DNA of 64,000 nucleotides from G965233625 sp965233625 (GCA_965233625.1 OZ247499.1:7749639-7813638), one strand, 5' to 3'. Counted from the first letter of the stretch, positions 26,107 through 38,222 are shown. Program-made: numbers and translations. Notes: generated from the sequence alone by a model not told the origin.

Positions 26107-27249
26107 ATGAACGAACTACTCAAGGCCATCATCCAGCAGCCGCACGACGATCAGCTCCGGCTGATCTATGCCGACTGGCTAGAAGAACACGGCGATCCCC
26201 GCGCGGATTTTATCCGCGTGCAACTCAGTTTGAAGAACACGGAAAACGGCTCGCCCGGTTATCGTCAACTCAAACATCGCGAACACCAGTTGCTGCGTGA
26301 ACACGGCACGCAGTGGAGTTGCGGTGTGATTGCCGGTGTGCCCACCGCGGAACAGTTTGACCGTGGCTTTCTAAGTCACCTCGAAATCCGTGCCAAGGCT
26401 CTTGCCGGGCGGATCGTCATGCTAAGGGAGCAGCCGGTGGTGTCGTTGCGTTTAACGGGTTCGCATCTTCCCAGCGTCCCGGAGCTGTTCAACAAACGAT
26501 GGTTTCAGCGGCTGCGCGTGCTGGACTGCAGCGGCTTCCGCGCAAATCCTAAAACCGTCCAGTCAATTGCCCAATCGGCTAATTTCTCGAATCTGGAAGA
26601 ACTGCGGCTTGGCAGCGGCGATCCAGGCAAAACAGGTCTTCGTGCGTTGCGGCAAGGTAAGCTGAAATCATTGAAACGGCTGGCGATCCAGATCAAGACG
26701 CAGCACGAAGATGACTGGTATGCGTTGACCCATAGCGACGCATTCCAGCGTCTGGAGCGACTCGAAGTCTCGGTCTCGGCCAGTCGCGATGATGAACACG
26801 AAGCCGCCAGCGTTGTTCTAGAAGGTCTGGCCGCCGCGTCTCCTCTGCCAAAGTTACGCGAACTGCGCTTTGCTTACCTTCCGCGTGCGATTGAATGTTT
26901 CGCGCGATTCTTTCACCAGTTGCGTTTGCCTTCACTTGAGACGTTAGACTTCGGCTCCACGCCGTTGCGCGATGCAGAAATCGAAGCGATTGCGAACTGT
27001 GACGGCCTGCCGTCACTCAGGCGGTTGAACGTCGGGGCGGCGGTTGTGGGGAACGCGGGTGCGCGCGTGCTGGCGCAGTCGCCCTTGTGTGAACAGCTGG
27101 AATGGTTGCTGCTGCCTTTCGATACAGGTCGTATGCGGAGCGAAGCAACGCAGCGGGCGCTGCGGAGGCAGTTTCAGGAGTTTGAAGCGTTGCGACAGGG
27201 CGATCTGTTCACCGGTGTGGCAGCCGCAACGCAGTCTTCCACGCTGTAA
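26107..27249 (+). CDS. TIGR02996 domain protein with leucine-rich repeats
   Basis: A 380-residue protein. The start MNELLKAIIQQPHDDQLRLI and YADWLEEHGDPRADFIRVQL is the repeat-companion domain TIGR02996, specific to planctomycetes. Residues about 130-350 hold leucine-rich-repeat-like units (LEELRLGSGDPG, SLETLDFGSTPL, SLRRLNVGAAVV). ATG 26107 is the natural start; upstream codons in frame are not supported by a ribosome site or by the domain boundary. No signal peptide, so probably cytoplasmic. The function of this family is unknown; protein-protein binding is likely. Confidence 0.88.
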   Translation: MNELLKAIIQQPHDDQLRLIYADWLEEHGDPRADFIRVQLSLKNTENGSPGYRQLKHREHQLLREHGTQWSCGVIAGVPTAEQFDRGFLSHLEIRAKALAGRIVMLREQPVVSLRLTGSHLPSVPELFNKRWFQRLRVLDCSGFRANPKTVQSIAQSANFSNLEELRLGSGDPGKTGLRALRQGKLKSLKRLAIQIKTQHEDDWYALTHSDAFQRLERLEVSVSASRDDEHEAASVVLEGLAAASPLPKLRELRFAYLPRAIECFARFFHQLRLPSLETLDFGSTPLRDAEIEAIANCDGLPSLRRLNVGAAVVGNAGARVLAQSPLCEQLEWLLLPFDTGRMRSEATQRALRRQFQEFEALRQGDLFTGVAAATQSSTL

Positions 27250-27261
27250 GCGCGCTGGGTG

Positions 27262-28941
<1,680 letters not shown>

Positions 28942-29140
28942 CATTTCCTCCAAGTGGTCTGAAAACCTATTGAGCGTAAAGCATGGTCCTTTGTTACGCG
29001 CCGCTACTCAAAATGTACGCGACCGTCCGCCTGACGGGTAGCTTCGCGCGTCGCCGCTTGAAAGTGCATGGACCATATCCGGGTGTTACAATTGTGGTTT
29101 GGGAATTTTAAGTAAAGCTAACAATACTGACGGTTGATCT

Positions 29141-32100
29141 ATGTCGCGTCTGCTGCCACGCATCATCCTCACGCACGTTCTTTCTGGTTGTTTACTCGCC
29201 GCAATGCATTTTCCGGCTGGTGCCGCACCACTAGACAAAACGCTGCTGAAAGAAGATGCCGCAACGCTTGCTGCTGACGCAGTGCAGAAAGGTGATGCTG
29301 CCCGTGGCGCCATCGTTTTTCACCAGCCGTATCTCACCTGTACCCAGTGCCACAATCCGGACGCCAGCGGCAATCGCCTTGGTCCCGATCTGGCGGCTGC
29401 TCTGGATGAAGCGAAGCAGTCGCCGGTTCAGATTGCAGCCCACATGACGGAGTCTCTGCTACAACCCTCCGCCAAGATCCGCAAAGGCTACGAGCCGGTA
29501 ACGGTTGTCACCGAAGAGGGACAAGTCGTTAACGGCTTGATCGCGTCAGAAACGGACGCGGCAATTGTTGTTCAACAGATGGATGGCGCCAGGCAGCGGA
29601 TAACGATTCTTAAGAACGAGATTGAACAACGCACCGCCAGCGCCGTTTCGGTGATGCCCCAGGGACTCGCCGCGTTGCTGACAAGCCGGCAGCAGTTTCT
29701 GGATCTGGTGAAATACCTGGTGGAAGTCCGCACCGGCGGCAAGCAAAGGGCGCTCGAATTGCAACCGCCCGCATCCTTACTCGCACCAGTGAAACTCCCT
29801 GAATACGAAAGCCATCTGGATCATGCAGGGCTGATATCCACCTGGAACAAGGACAGTTTCCGCCGCGGTGAAGCCATCTACCAGCGGCTTTGTATTAACT
29901 GCCACGGGACGAAAGAAAAGCCTGGATCGCTCCCAACTTCACTGCGGTTTGCCAGCGGTAAGTTCAAGAATGGCAGCGATCCGCATTCGATGTATCAGAC
30001 GCTGACCCGAGGCTTCGGGCTGATGGTGGCGCAGACATGGATGGCGCCGCAGCAGAAATACGACGTGATTCACTACATCCGCGAAAAGTATCTCAAGCCC
30101 CATAATCCTTCGCAATACCTCGCCATCAGTGACAGCTATTTGTCATCACTGCCAGAAGGTGACACCCGCGGTCCGGCGCCGGTTAAGTATTCGCCCTGGA
30201 GCGATATGGATTACGGCCCGTATCTGGTGGGCACCTACGAGGTCGGTAAGGACGCGTCGAACTTTGCCTACAAGGGCATCGCCACGCGGCTTGATCCGGG
30301 ACCAGGCGGCGTGTCGCGCGGTCGCCATTGGATGATTTTCGATCACGACACCTTCCGCACTGCTGCCGCATGGAGCGGCAAGGGCTTTATTGACTGGAAC
30401 GGAATTCACTTTAATGGCCGCCACAACATTCACCCACGCATCGCGGGCGATGTGCAATTTGCTAACCCGACGGGGCCGGGATGGGCGAACCCGGAAACAG
30501 GATCGTTCGAAGACCCACGTCTCATCGGACGCGATGGCCGGCATTACGGCCCCCTCCCGAAAAAATGGGCCGCCCTGAAGGGCTTCTACCGGCATGGTTC
30601 GGATTTGACGGTTTCTTATACGGTGGGTGATACCAGCATTCTTGAACATGGCGGCGTGGTTGAGACGGCGGATGTGCCCGTTTTCACCCGCACGTTTAAT
30701 ATCGCCCCACGAACACGCGAGATGACGTTGAACGTGGCGCATGTTGAAGGCGCCGGTCTGACGGCCATCCGTGAGAACGTCGTCACATTCGGGCAGACCT
30801 CGCAGAGTCCCGCCAGCAACACTGCGAAGCCGGTCGCCTTCGACGGCGCCACTCAGGTGATGGTCGCTAAGGCGGAAGATTTCGACGTGACCCGCGACTT
30901 TACGCTGACGGCCCGGCTTCGCACAAAGCAGGACGGTGTCATCTTTTCTAACGCGGCGCCTCAAGGTGAATGGGCGCCCGACTGCGTGGCGTTGTTCATC
31001 CGCGGTGGGAAGCTTACGTACGATATTGGCTGGGTGGGCGCCGTCCGCACGCGGCAGAACATCGCCGATGGCAAGTGGCATGATATTGCCTGCACTTTCG
31101 AGGCCGCGTCTGGGACGGTCACGTTGTATGTGGACGGTAAACAGGCAGCCACGAAAGAAATGGCGCCTAAAGAGCGGCTAAAGAATTCAGCGGTAAGACT
31201 GGGATTCGCGGCGCCAGATTTTCCAGGAAAGAACCTTTACTTCAACGGTGATCTGGCCGAAGTGCGATTCTTCAAGGCAGCCCTCACCGCGCAGCAAGCC
31301 CAAACCGATGCCGCGGCGAAATCGCTCGTTGCCCACTGGCTGCCCGCAAAGGCCAGCACCGGCGCCCTCAGCGACACGACAGGTAAAGGGCACGATGGAA
31401 AGTCTGTTTCCACCTCGTCTAGCAGCGTCAGCGGTTCACTGATCGCGGGTGTGCAGCCGGCAGTTCCAGGCGCCAAATTCGTGACGGGCGATGCGTCTTT
31501 GCGGTTGCAGATTCCGGCCGGTAACAAGCCCTTGCGTTTCACCTTATGGATTGCCCGGCAGAGCGAAAAAACGCCGCCCGCCGCGTTCGTGAAAAGCTTC
31601 AGCATCCCGGCTCCCACCCGCGATCTTTTGACCAAGACAAAAGGCGGCCCGGCGTTGTGGCAGGCCAAGCTTAAATCGGTGTCGGAGGTTGGCCAGGGGA
31701 ACGATGCATTTGAGAAAGATGTAATCAAACGCCCGGTCGATAACCCCTGGTTCGCCCGCATGCGGCTGACGGGTTTTGATTTTCTTCCCGGCGACCGCAT
31801 GGCGGTCAGCGCCTGGGATGGCAGCGTGTGGATGGTGGAGGGAATCAACGATTTAGAGAAGGGGCAGACCTGGCAGCGTATCGCCTCCGGGTTGTTCCAA
31901 CCGTTGGGCGTGAAGTATGTCAACGGGCGGATCTATGTTTCCTGCCGCGATCAGATTGTCATCCTTAATGATCTGAATGGCGATGGTGAAACGGACTATT
32001 ACGAGTGTTTCAATAACGACCATCAGGTTACGGATCACTTCCACGAATTTGCGATGGGTCTGCAAACCGATGAACAAAATAACTTCTATTATGCCAAGTC

Positions 32101-33028
32101 CGCCCGGCACGCGCTGACGGCGCTGGTGCCACATCATGGCACACTATTGAAGGTCAGCGCGGATGGCTCGAAGACAGAGATTCTCGCCACAGGATTCCGT
32201 GCAGCCAATGGCGTCTGCCTGAATCCCGATGGCTCGTTTATTGTCACGGACCAGGAAGGACACTGGAACCCGAAGAACCGCATCAACTGGGTGCGCAAAG
32301 GCGGCTTTTACGGCAACATGTACGGTTACCACGATGTAACGGATTCGTCCGACGCGGCTATGGAACAGCCACTGTGCTGGATAACCAATAAATTCGACCG
32401 TTCGCCTGCGGAACTCTTGTGGGTGGACAGTAAAAAGTGGGGCGCCCTGAATGGCACGCTTTTGAATCTTTCGTACGGGTATGGCAAGGTCTACGTTGTT
32501 CCGCACGAAATTGTGAAGGGGCAACCCCAGGGCGGCATGGTCGAACTGCCAATCACGCCCTTTCCTACGGGCGTTATGCGTGGCCGGTTCCACCCGGATA
32601 ATGGTCAGCTTTATCTGGCTGGAATGTTCGCCTGGGCAGGCAGCGCGAATCAGCCCGGCGGGCTCTACCGCCTGCGGTACAAAGGCGAAGGTGCACGCCT
32701 TCCGCTGCATGTGAGTGCGACAACGACCGGCTTGTCTATGGAATTCAGTGACGCGCTGGATGCTGAATCGGTCAAAGACGCCGCGAATTATTCTGTGAAA
32801 ATCTGGGATCTGAAACGCACGAAGAGCTACGGCTCTAAGCACTACAACGAGCAGAAGCTGGATGTCACCGCTGCCTCGCTTGACGCCGATGGCCGCACGT
32901 TGAAACTGCAGGTCGCTGGGATCAAACCCACCTGGTGCATGGAGGTGCTTTACTCACTGAAAGATGCTGACGGTAGACCCTTCACGGGCGTCATGCACAA
33001 CACGATTCACCAACTACAGGACAAATAA
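29141..33028 (+). CDS. Giant exported c-type cytochrome with LamG-like and beta-propeller domains
   Basis: A 1295-residue exported protein. After the signal peptide (cut near GAAP, residue 30), a Pirellula-type haem domain carries CTQCH (67-71), and a second cytochrome domain carries CINCH (251-255). The central part (about 320-560) has the fold typical of planctomycete DUF6797-like proteins. A LamG-like domain lies at about 565-735 (FDGATQVMVAKAEDF, LYVDGKQAATK), and the C-terminal half is a beta-propeller of the membrane-bound-dehydrogenase type. It resembles a large periplasmic redox protein for polysaccharide-linked oxidation; the substrate is unknown. The stop overlaps the next start (TAATG), so both are translated together. 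Confidence 0.85.
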   Translation: MSRLLPRIILTHVLSGCLLAAMHFPAGAAPLDKTLLKEDAATLAADAVQKGDAARGAIVFHQPYLTCTQCHNPDASGNRLGPDLAAALDEAKQSPVQIAAHMTESLLQPSAKIRKGYEPVTVVTEEGQVVNGLIASETDAAIVVQQMDGARQRITILKNEIEQRTASAVSVMPQGLAALLTSRQQFLDLVKYLVEVRTGGKQRALELQPPASLLAPVKLPEYESHLDHAGLISTWNKDSFRRGEAIYQRLCINCHGTKEKPGSLPTSLRFASGKFKNGSDPHSMYQTLTRGFGLMVAQTWMAPQQKYDVIHYIREKYLKPHNPSQYLAISDSYLSSLPEGDTRGPAPVKYSPWSDMDYGPYLVGTYEVGKDASNFAYKGIATRLDPGPGGVSRGRHWMIFDHDTFRTAAAWSGKGFIDWNGIHFNGRHNIHPRIAGDVQFANPTGPGWANPETGSFEDPRLIGRDGRHYGPLPKKWAALKGFYRHGSDLTVSYTVGDTSILEHGGVVETADVPVFTRTFNIAPRTREMTLNVAHVEGAGLTAIRENVVTFGQTSQSPASNTAKPVAFDGATQVMVAKAEDFDVTRDFTLTARLRTKQDGVIFSNAAPQGEWAPDCVALFIRGGKLTYDIGWVGAVRTRQNIADGKWHDIACTFEAASGTVTLYVDGKQAATKEMAPKERLKNSAVRLGFAAPDFPGKNLYFNGDLAEVRFFKAALTAQQAQTDAAAKSLVAHWLPAKASTGALSDTTGKGHDGKSVSTSSSSVSGSLIAGVQPAVPGAKFVTGDASLRLQIPAGNKPLRFTLWIARQSEKTPPAAFVKSFSIPAPTRDLLTKTKGGPALWQAKLKSVSEVGQGNDAFEKDVIKRPVDNPWFARMRLTGFDFLPGDRMAVSAWDGSVWMVEGINDLEKGQTWQRIASGLFQPLGVKYVNGRIYVSCRDQIVILNDLNGDGETDYYECFNNDHQVTDHFHEFAMGLQTDEQNNFYYAKSARHALTALVPHHGTLLKVSADGSKTEILATGFRAANGVCLNPDGSFIVTDQEGHWNPKNRINWVRKGGFYGNMYGYHDVTDSSDAAMEQPLCWITNKFDRSPAELLWVDSKKWGALNGTLLNLSYGYGKVYVVPHEIVKGQPQGGMVELPITPFPTGVMRGRFHPDNGQLYLAGMFAWAGSANQPGGLYRLRYKGEGARLPLHVSATTTGLSMEFSDALDAESVKDAANYSVKIWDLKRTKSYGSKHYNEQKLDVTAASLDADGRTLKLQVAGIKPTWCMEVLYSLKDADGRPFTGVMHNTIHQLQDK

Positions 33029-35889
33029 TGCAACTGAGAAGTGCTGTAAGGCTCTTGCTGGCGTTCATCTGCGTAGCGGGCGTTGCAACGGCAAACGCTG
33101 ATGACACACCTGTGTCACCTGCTGGCGATCTGGTCGTTGAACTGGTGGCGGCTTCGCCGGACATTGTGACACCGACGGGGATTGCCGTGGACAGCCAGGG
33201 CCGGTTGCTGGTGGTGGAAAGCCACACGCATTTCCGCCCGGAAGGATACAAAGGCCCTGAGCGCGACCGCGTATTGCTGATGACGCTAGATCCGCTGACA
33301 GGCAAAGCGGCGAAGATCACGACGTTCTTCGCAGGCCTGACTCACACAATGGATATCGCGGTCCATCGGTCGGGTGACGTGTATCTAGCAACGCGTAACG
33401 AAATCATCCGGCTGCGTGACACTGATAACGATGGCCGCGCCGACAAACGGGAGACAATCGCCAAGCTGGAAACCGATGGCGTGTATCCTCACAACGGACT
33501 GTCAGGATTGTGCTTTGACCTGGCAGGCAATCTGTTCTTCGGCATGGGAGAGAATCTCGGCTTTGCCTACACCTTGCGGGCGAAAGATGGTTCGACGGTC
33601 AGCGACGAGGCCGAGGGCGGCAACGTGTTCCGCTGTACGGAAGACGGCCGCAACTTAAAACGCGTGGCGACAGGCTTCTGGAATCCGTTTGGCGTCTGCC
33701 GCGATCCGTTTGGCAACATGTTCGCCGTGGATAACGATCCATCTGCAGCGGGCTGCCGGTTGCTGCACGTTCAGGACGGCGGAAACTACGGCTATCAGTA
33801 TCGGTACGGTCGCAGCGGGCTTCATCCGTTCATTGCCTGGCGAGGCGAGTTACCTGGCACGCTCCCCATGATGTCCTACACCAGCGAGGCGCCGTGCGAA
33901 CTGATTCACTACGGCGAAACGGGGCTGCCTGAGAGTTATCGCGGCAAGCTGATTGCGGCAAGCTGGGACGAACACCGGCTGGAGTACTTCCAGTTGCAGA
34001 ACACTGGCGCCAGCTTCCGCGCAAGCCGCAAAACGCTAGTGCAGGGTGGTGAGAACTTCCGGCCCGTGGGCATCGCGGTTTCGCAGCAGGGTTGGCTCTA
34101 CGTGTCTGACTGGGTCGACCGTTCGTACAATCTACATGGCAAAGGTCGCGTTTGGCGCATCCGGCCGCGTACATCTTCGCTGAAAGAGTTAACGGAGCCA
34201 CCCGTCAAAGCAGACCCGGAGGCAGGTCTGTTGGCCGCCAGACGCAGCGTGCGGGAACGGGCGGCCCTGGAACTAGCTGCCGCCGGCAAATGGCAGATTC
34301 TCTGGAAAGCCGTAGAGTCGGCAAAAGACCCGGAGGTGGCAGGTGTGGCTCTGGAATTGGCTCGTACACAACCGGACGCGACGGACATCTTGAAGGATTT
34401 GAATGTCGCCAAAGCCACGGAGAATCGCCCCGAAGCGTTCCGTGCGATGTTATGCCGCACCTTGGTGCAGGCCGGGTTACAGGAGAAAGCTGTTCAGTCA
34501 TTCCAGGACGCGTCCCTTCTTGTGCAGGCGGAGCTTATTCCCGTCTACGCAACGCAGGACGATGTGAAGCGGTTGGCTGAAAGCCTGGCATCCGAAGCGC
34601 CGTTCATCCGTAACGCGGCGATTACAAGTCTAGCGCGCAAGCCAAAGCTCTGGCAGAAACTCGCAGCGACGCGTGGACTAAATGAAATACAGCGTTGCGG
34701 CGTGTTGCTGGCGGCGCGGCGGTCTGGTTCAGGTCACCGGCTGGAGCATTTAACAGCCGCACTTTCAGACGCGAGTCCGCTGGTGCGATTCCTGGCGGTG
34801 AAATGGATTTCTGATAAGAAGCTGTCGTCGTTTCAACATTCGCTCAGTGAAATGAAGCGGCAGGCTAACATCGATGTCCGCCTGATGGTGGCCATCGCCA
34901 CGGCAGAGGCCCGTCTCGCGGGTAAGGTTGCTGACGAAGGCAAGATTTACGCCAGCCTGATGGCGGAACTCTGGAAGCCAGACACGCCTGCCGCCACCAA
35001 AGCGGCGATCATCCGCGTGCTACCCGCCAAAGGTATTAAGGGGCTGAACACCGCCTCGCTGTACAAGCTGCTGGAAGTCGATTCTGTTGACCTTCAGATT
35101 CAGGTGCTGCGATACCTGACAGACGCCTCGAAAGGTTCGCACCAAACCGTTGCGGCACTCGTTGCCGGTAACCATCCGGCGGAAGTACGTGCTCATGCTA
35201 TTGCCGCGCTGGCTGCGGGTGCGGATCAGCATCTCGATTTACTGACGCAGGCCGCTGCCGCCAAGGAACCTATTGTCGCCAGGGAAGCACTTCGCGCCCT
35301 TTCTGGCGCCAAACCCGGCGATGCCCAGTTGACGGCCATTAAAAAGCTGAAAGAAAAAAGTCCTGCATTGAAACCGCTCGTTGACCGGATCGCGGGCCAA
35401 TGGGAACCGCAGGGGCGGCCTGATGTGGCTGATGTGGATGGCTGGATGGCGCTGACAACCGGCAAGGCGGATGCCGCTGCCGGGGGCCGGATTTTCGCTT
35501 CGCGGAAACTGGCAGGATGCATTGCCTGCCATCGCATTGATGGTCGTGGAGCCAGTGTCGGCCCTGACCTGACACATCTGGCAAGCCAGAGTGAACGGCG
35601 GGCAGTGCTGACGTCTATCCTTCAGCCCAGCCGCAATGTCTCTCCGCATTATTCCGCCTGGATTGTGGAGAACAGCGACGGTGAGTTGCAGACCGGCGTG
35701 TTGCAGCACCAGACGCGTCAGGACCAGACCTACGTCAATCAGAAGGGCGAAGCGTTCACCGTCCGCAATGAAGATATTGAATCTGTGACCGCAAGCGCGC
35801 AGTCCATCATGCCGGCAGGCTTGCTCGATCGGTTGACGGTGCAGGAAGTGCGTGATCTGCTCGCCTACCTCCTGACGCGGCGGGAGTAG
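33028..35889 (+). CDS. PVC-type haem-binding dehydrogenase-like protein (TIGR02604/TIGR02603)
   Basis: A 953-residue exported protein whose ATG overlaps the previous stop by one base (TAATG), giving translational coupling. Signal peptide about 1-24 (cut near ANAD). A beta-propeller follows with the membrane-bound dehydrogenase features of TIGR02604 (GLCFDLAGNLFFGMGEN, FWNPFGVCRDPFGNMF). Residues about 385-790 are HEAT-like alpha repeats (ALELAAAGKW, AIAALAAGADQ). The C-terminal haem domain TIGR02603 carries CIACH (831-835), GPDLTHLA and SIMPAGLLDRLT with the axial Met region. Function is probably periplasmic substrate oxidation or binding with electron transfer; the substrate is unknown. Confidence 0.9.
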   Translation: MQLRSAVRLLLAFICVAGVATANADDTPVSPAGDLVVELVAASPDIVTPTGIAVDSQGRLLVVESHTHFRPEGYKGPERDRVLLMTLDPLTGKAAKITTFFAGLTHTMDIAVHRSGDVYLATRNEIIRLRDTDNDGRADKRETIAKLETDGVYPHNGLSGLCFDLAGNLFFGMGENLGFAYTLRAKDGSTVSDEAEGGNVFRCTEDGRNLKRVATGFWNPFGVCRDPFGNMFAVDNDPSAAGCRLLHVQDGGNYGYQYRYGRSGLHPFIAWRGELPGTLPMMSYTSEAPCELIHYGETGLPESYRGKLIAASWDEHRLEYFQLQNTGASFRASRKTLVQGGENFRPVGIAVSQQGWLYVSDWVDRSYNLHGKGRVWRIRPRTSSLKELTEPPVKADPEAGLLAARRSVRERAALELAAAGKWQILWKAVESAKDPEVAGVALELARTQPDATDILKDLNVAKATENRPEAFRAMLCRTLVQAGLQEKAVQSFQDASLLVQAELIPVYATQDDVKRLAESLASEAPFIRNAAITSLARKPKLWQKLAATRGLNEIQRCGVLLAARRSGSGHRLEHLTAALSDASPLVRFLAVKWISDKKLSSFQHSLSEMKRQANIDVRLMVAIATAEARLAGKVADEGKIYASLMAELWKPDTPAATKAAIIRVLPAKGIKGLNTASLYKLLEVDSVDLQIQVLRYLTDASKGSHQTVAALVAGNHPAEVRAHAIAALAAGADQHLDLLTQAAAAKEPIVAREALRALSGAKPGDAQLTAIKKLKEKSPALKPLVDRIAGQWEPQGRPDVADVDGWMALTTGKADAAAGGRIFASRKLAGCIACHRIDGRGASVGPDLTHLASQSERRAVLTSILQPSRNVSPHYSAWIVENSDGELQTGVLQHQTRQDQTYVNQKGEAFTVRNEDIESVTASAQSIMPAGLLDRLTVQEVRDLLAYLLTRRE

Positions 35890-35896
35890 TTTGCGG

Positions 35897-37156
35897 CTAT
35901 GGATCAAGCTGGGCAACGGTGGCCGGCTGAAAGTCTTCGGCCTGCACTTCGAAGTGAAGCTGCCAAGGTTCCGCCGCATCATTCGGCGGCTCGACTTTGC
36001 ATCGCTTTCCGGTGGATGTCGCCTCGATCCTCTCCTCAATCGAATCCGCCAGTGCGCTAAGCCGGTGCGCTGGTCCGCAGATAATACCGCCCCCGAACCA
36101 GGCAAATTCCTCAAGCTGTACAACGACCGGCATAGGGGCCGAGGCGATCTCTATCCGGGGCGGTCGCTCGCCGGCAATGGGCGGTTGCATTTCCGCTACC
36201 TGACGAAGCACACGCGGAAGCGCCAGCAGCTTCTCGCGAGCGCCGGAGAATGTCCACGTGGCGTTCACATCATCGCATTCGCTGTAGAAGCCCGCATGAG
36301 CAATCTGCTCTTTCAACGCCTCGCGGAAGCGGTGGTTGAGGCTCTCGGCTGCGGTTTCCAGCAGCTCCGTGCGTCGCTCAACGGACAATGCCTCCAGGAA
36401 GTCCAGGGCAGCTAGTAGCAGCTTTTTCAGGGTGGGCAGCGTTTGCTGCTGTTCACCCGGAGCGTGGTGTTCGAAGGTGCATTCAACGGGGTTGAAGTAC
36501 ACCTGTCCGAACTCGTTCTGCTGAAACAGCAACCACCCCGCGTCGCGTCGTTCTGGCGTTGGCAACAGGGCGAACTGCAAAAGTTCCGTGGCTTCGCCCG
36601 GTGGCTGTTCATGTAGCGAAGCTTCCACGGCCTGACGCAGATCGCTGCGCTGCTGGTCCGTGGACTGTTCCTGCTGGGTGACTTGTAGTTCTTGCAGCAG
36701 GTAGTTGCGGACTTTTTCCGGTGTGGCTGGATCGTGCAGCGGGATAGGCTGGCTGGTGCGGTTTTCTCCGAGCTGGAACGTCAGCGACTTCAAACTGTCG
36801 GGCGTTTCAGCGTCTGGCCCGATGTGAAAGCTCTGCATTTCTTCGGCTGGAAGTGTGCCGTGCCCCTGATGCTCATTGGTCCAGTGCAAGCCGTCTTTAT
36901 CCAGCCAGACATTGTCTTTGCGGTTGGCGACGGCATGGGCCGCACGCCAGTAAACCAGCCCGAAGGCCACTGCGGCAAAGCACAGCGTGCCGATCAGCCC
37001 GCCCATCCGCATCTCGCCCCCGAAGACGTACACCACGCACAGGCAGATCGTCGTCGCCAGCAGCACCCGCAAGGCGCCGCGGCGGAATTCGCTGTTTTCG
37101 TGCGGGATCGGGATCCGCCACGAAAGGCGTGAGTTAGAGAGGTTAGGTTCAGTCAC
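35897..37156 (-). CDS. Two-helix membrane protein of unknown function
   Basis: A 419-residue protein. The frame is open up to 37246, but that part lies inside lpxK; GTG 37156 overlaps the lpxK stop by 8 bases and is the likely start. Two membrane segments occur near residues 27-46 and 51-71; the rest is a soluble domain, probably cytoplasmic, with no recognised fold (YFNPVECTFEHHAPGEQQQ, EEFAWFGGGIICGP). It resembles PH-like/two-TM envelope proteins only in layout. Coupling with lpxK suggests an envelope role; this is inference. It converges on the cytochrome gene with seven bases between. Confidence 0.72.
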   Translation of the reverse strand: MTEPNLSNSRLSWRIPIPHENSEFRRGALRVLLATTICLCVVYVFGGEMRMGGLIGTLCFAAVAFGLVYWRAAHAVANRKDNVWLDKDGLHWTNEHQGHGTLPAEEMQSFHIGPDAETPDSLKSLTFQLGENRTSQPIPLHDPATPEKVRNYLLQELQVTQQEQSTDQQRSDLRQAVEASLHEQPPGEATELLQFALLPTPERRDAGWLLFQQNEFGQVYFNPVECTFEHHAPGEQQQTLPTLKKLLLAALDFLEALSVERRTELLETAAESLNHRFREALKEQIAHAGFYSECDDVNATWTFSGAREKLLALPRVLRQVAEMQPPIAGERPPRIEIASAPMPVVVQLEEFAWFGGGIICGPAHRLSALADSIEERIEATSTGKRCKVEPPNDAAEPWQLHFEVQAEDFQPATVAQLDP

Positions 37157-38222
37157 AGTCAATCTCAATATCCGCCGCAGCCGTCCGCAGCAGTTCTTCC
37201 AGTTCGTGCTGCCCGCAGTGGAATTTGATGCCAATGGCCAGCGCAAGCAGCGTCTTGCCGCCCAGTTGCTTCACGCCAATTTTCACCAGGTCTTTGTGGG
37301 TGCACAGCACCGCGTCCACCGGCAGGTCTTTGGCCCACTGCTGTAGCGACTCCATATCCATGCGATTGTAGCGGTGATGATCGGGAAACTCACGGAAATC
37401 TGCGATATCCATCCCGCAATGCTGGAGCGTTGCCCGGAACATCGAAGGATTGCCGATGCCACAGAAAGCCGCCACTTTCTTATCGCGTAAAGAATCCAGT
37501 GGCGTTTCGGTTCCTTCCGCGTCAAGCAGTGTCCGCGGGTGATGCGAAGCTTCGAACCAGACCGCCTGCGGCTGCAATTTTTCAACCTCGCTGCGGATCT
37601 CCGTCCGGCGGGTTTCGCTGACCGCGGTTGAATGCGTCAGGCCAACTGCATGTGCACGCTGCAAGCCGCTGATAGGTTCCCGCAGTGCGCCGCGTGGCAG
37701 AAGATGGTTGTAGCCGAAGGGTTCTGTGGCGTCGATAAGGACGATATCGACGTCGCGATGAATCCGCCGGTGCTGAAAGCCGTCATCCAGGACAATCAGC
37801 TGCGTCGCGAGTTCTTCAATCGCTACGGTTGCCGCCGCGATACGGTCGGGATTCTGCACGTGCGGCACGTCCGGGAGCTTCTGTTCCAGCTCCAGAGCTT
37901 CGTCATTTAGGGCGCCCTTTTCAGCGCCATAGCCGCGGCTGACCAGAGAAACGCGGATATCCATCTGGCGGTAGAAGCGGGCGACCCATTCCACCATTGG
38001 CGTTTTGCCCGTGCCGCCCACGGTCAGGTTGCCAATGCTAATGACGGGCACGGCAACCTTTTGGGTTTTGTTACCCTGGTCGTATGACCTGTTTCGCCAC
38101 TTCACCGCGACGTAATAAGGGGCTTCTGCTAAAGCGAACAGCGTCCGCCAGGCGACGGCGCCAAGATCGCGGCGCCGCCCGCTGATGATGTCGTGGAACT
38201 GTTCGGGGGTAAGCAAAGCCAT
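37149..38222 (-). CDS. lpxK: Tetraacyldisaccharide 4'-kinase LpxK
   Basis: Inner-membrane kinase that phosphorylates the 4' position of the lipid A disaccharide. The 357-residue sequence has the N-terminal membrane-associated helix, the P-loop GNLTVGGTGKTP near residue 64, SLVSRGYG, and the signature VLDDGFQHRRIHRDVDIVLIDA, then NHLLPRGALREP and FCGIGNPSMF. This is textbook LpxK. It is far from lpxD/lpxI and lies 50 bases after the idh gene in the same orientation, with the two-helix membrane protein overlapping its end. Confidence 0.96.
   Translation of the reverse strand: MALLTPEQFHDIISGRRRDLGAVAWRTLFALAEAPYYVAVKWRNRSYDQGNKTQKVAVPVISIGNLTVGGTGKTPMVEWVARFYRQMDIRVSLVSRGYGAEKGALNDEALELEQKLPDVPHVQNPDRIAAATVAIEELATQLIVLDDGFQHRRIHRDVDIVLIDATEPFGYNHLLPRGALREPISGLQRAHAVGLTHSTAVSETRRTEIRSEVEKLQPQAVWFEASHHPRTLLDAEGTETPLDSLRDKKVAAFCGIGNPSMFRATLQHCGMDIADFREFPDHHRYNRMDMESLQQWAKDLPVDAVLCTHKDLVKIGVKQLGGKTLLALAIGIKFHCGQHELEELLRTAAADIEIDCD

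Noticed and set aside
30146..31081. 311-codon minus-strand frame inside the giant cytochrome gene
   Set aside because: Runs antisense to a gene with clear haem and LamG-like domains; composition is that of a shadow frame.
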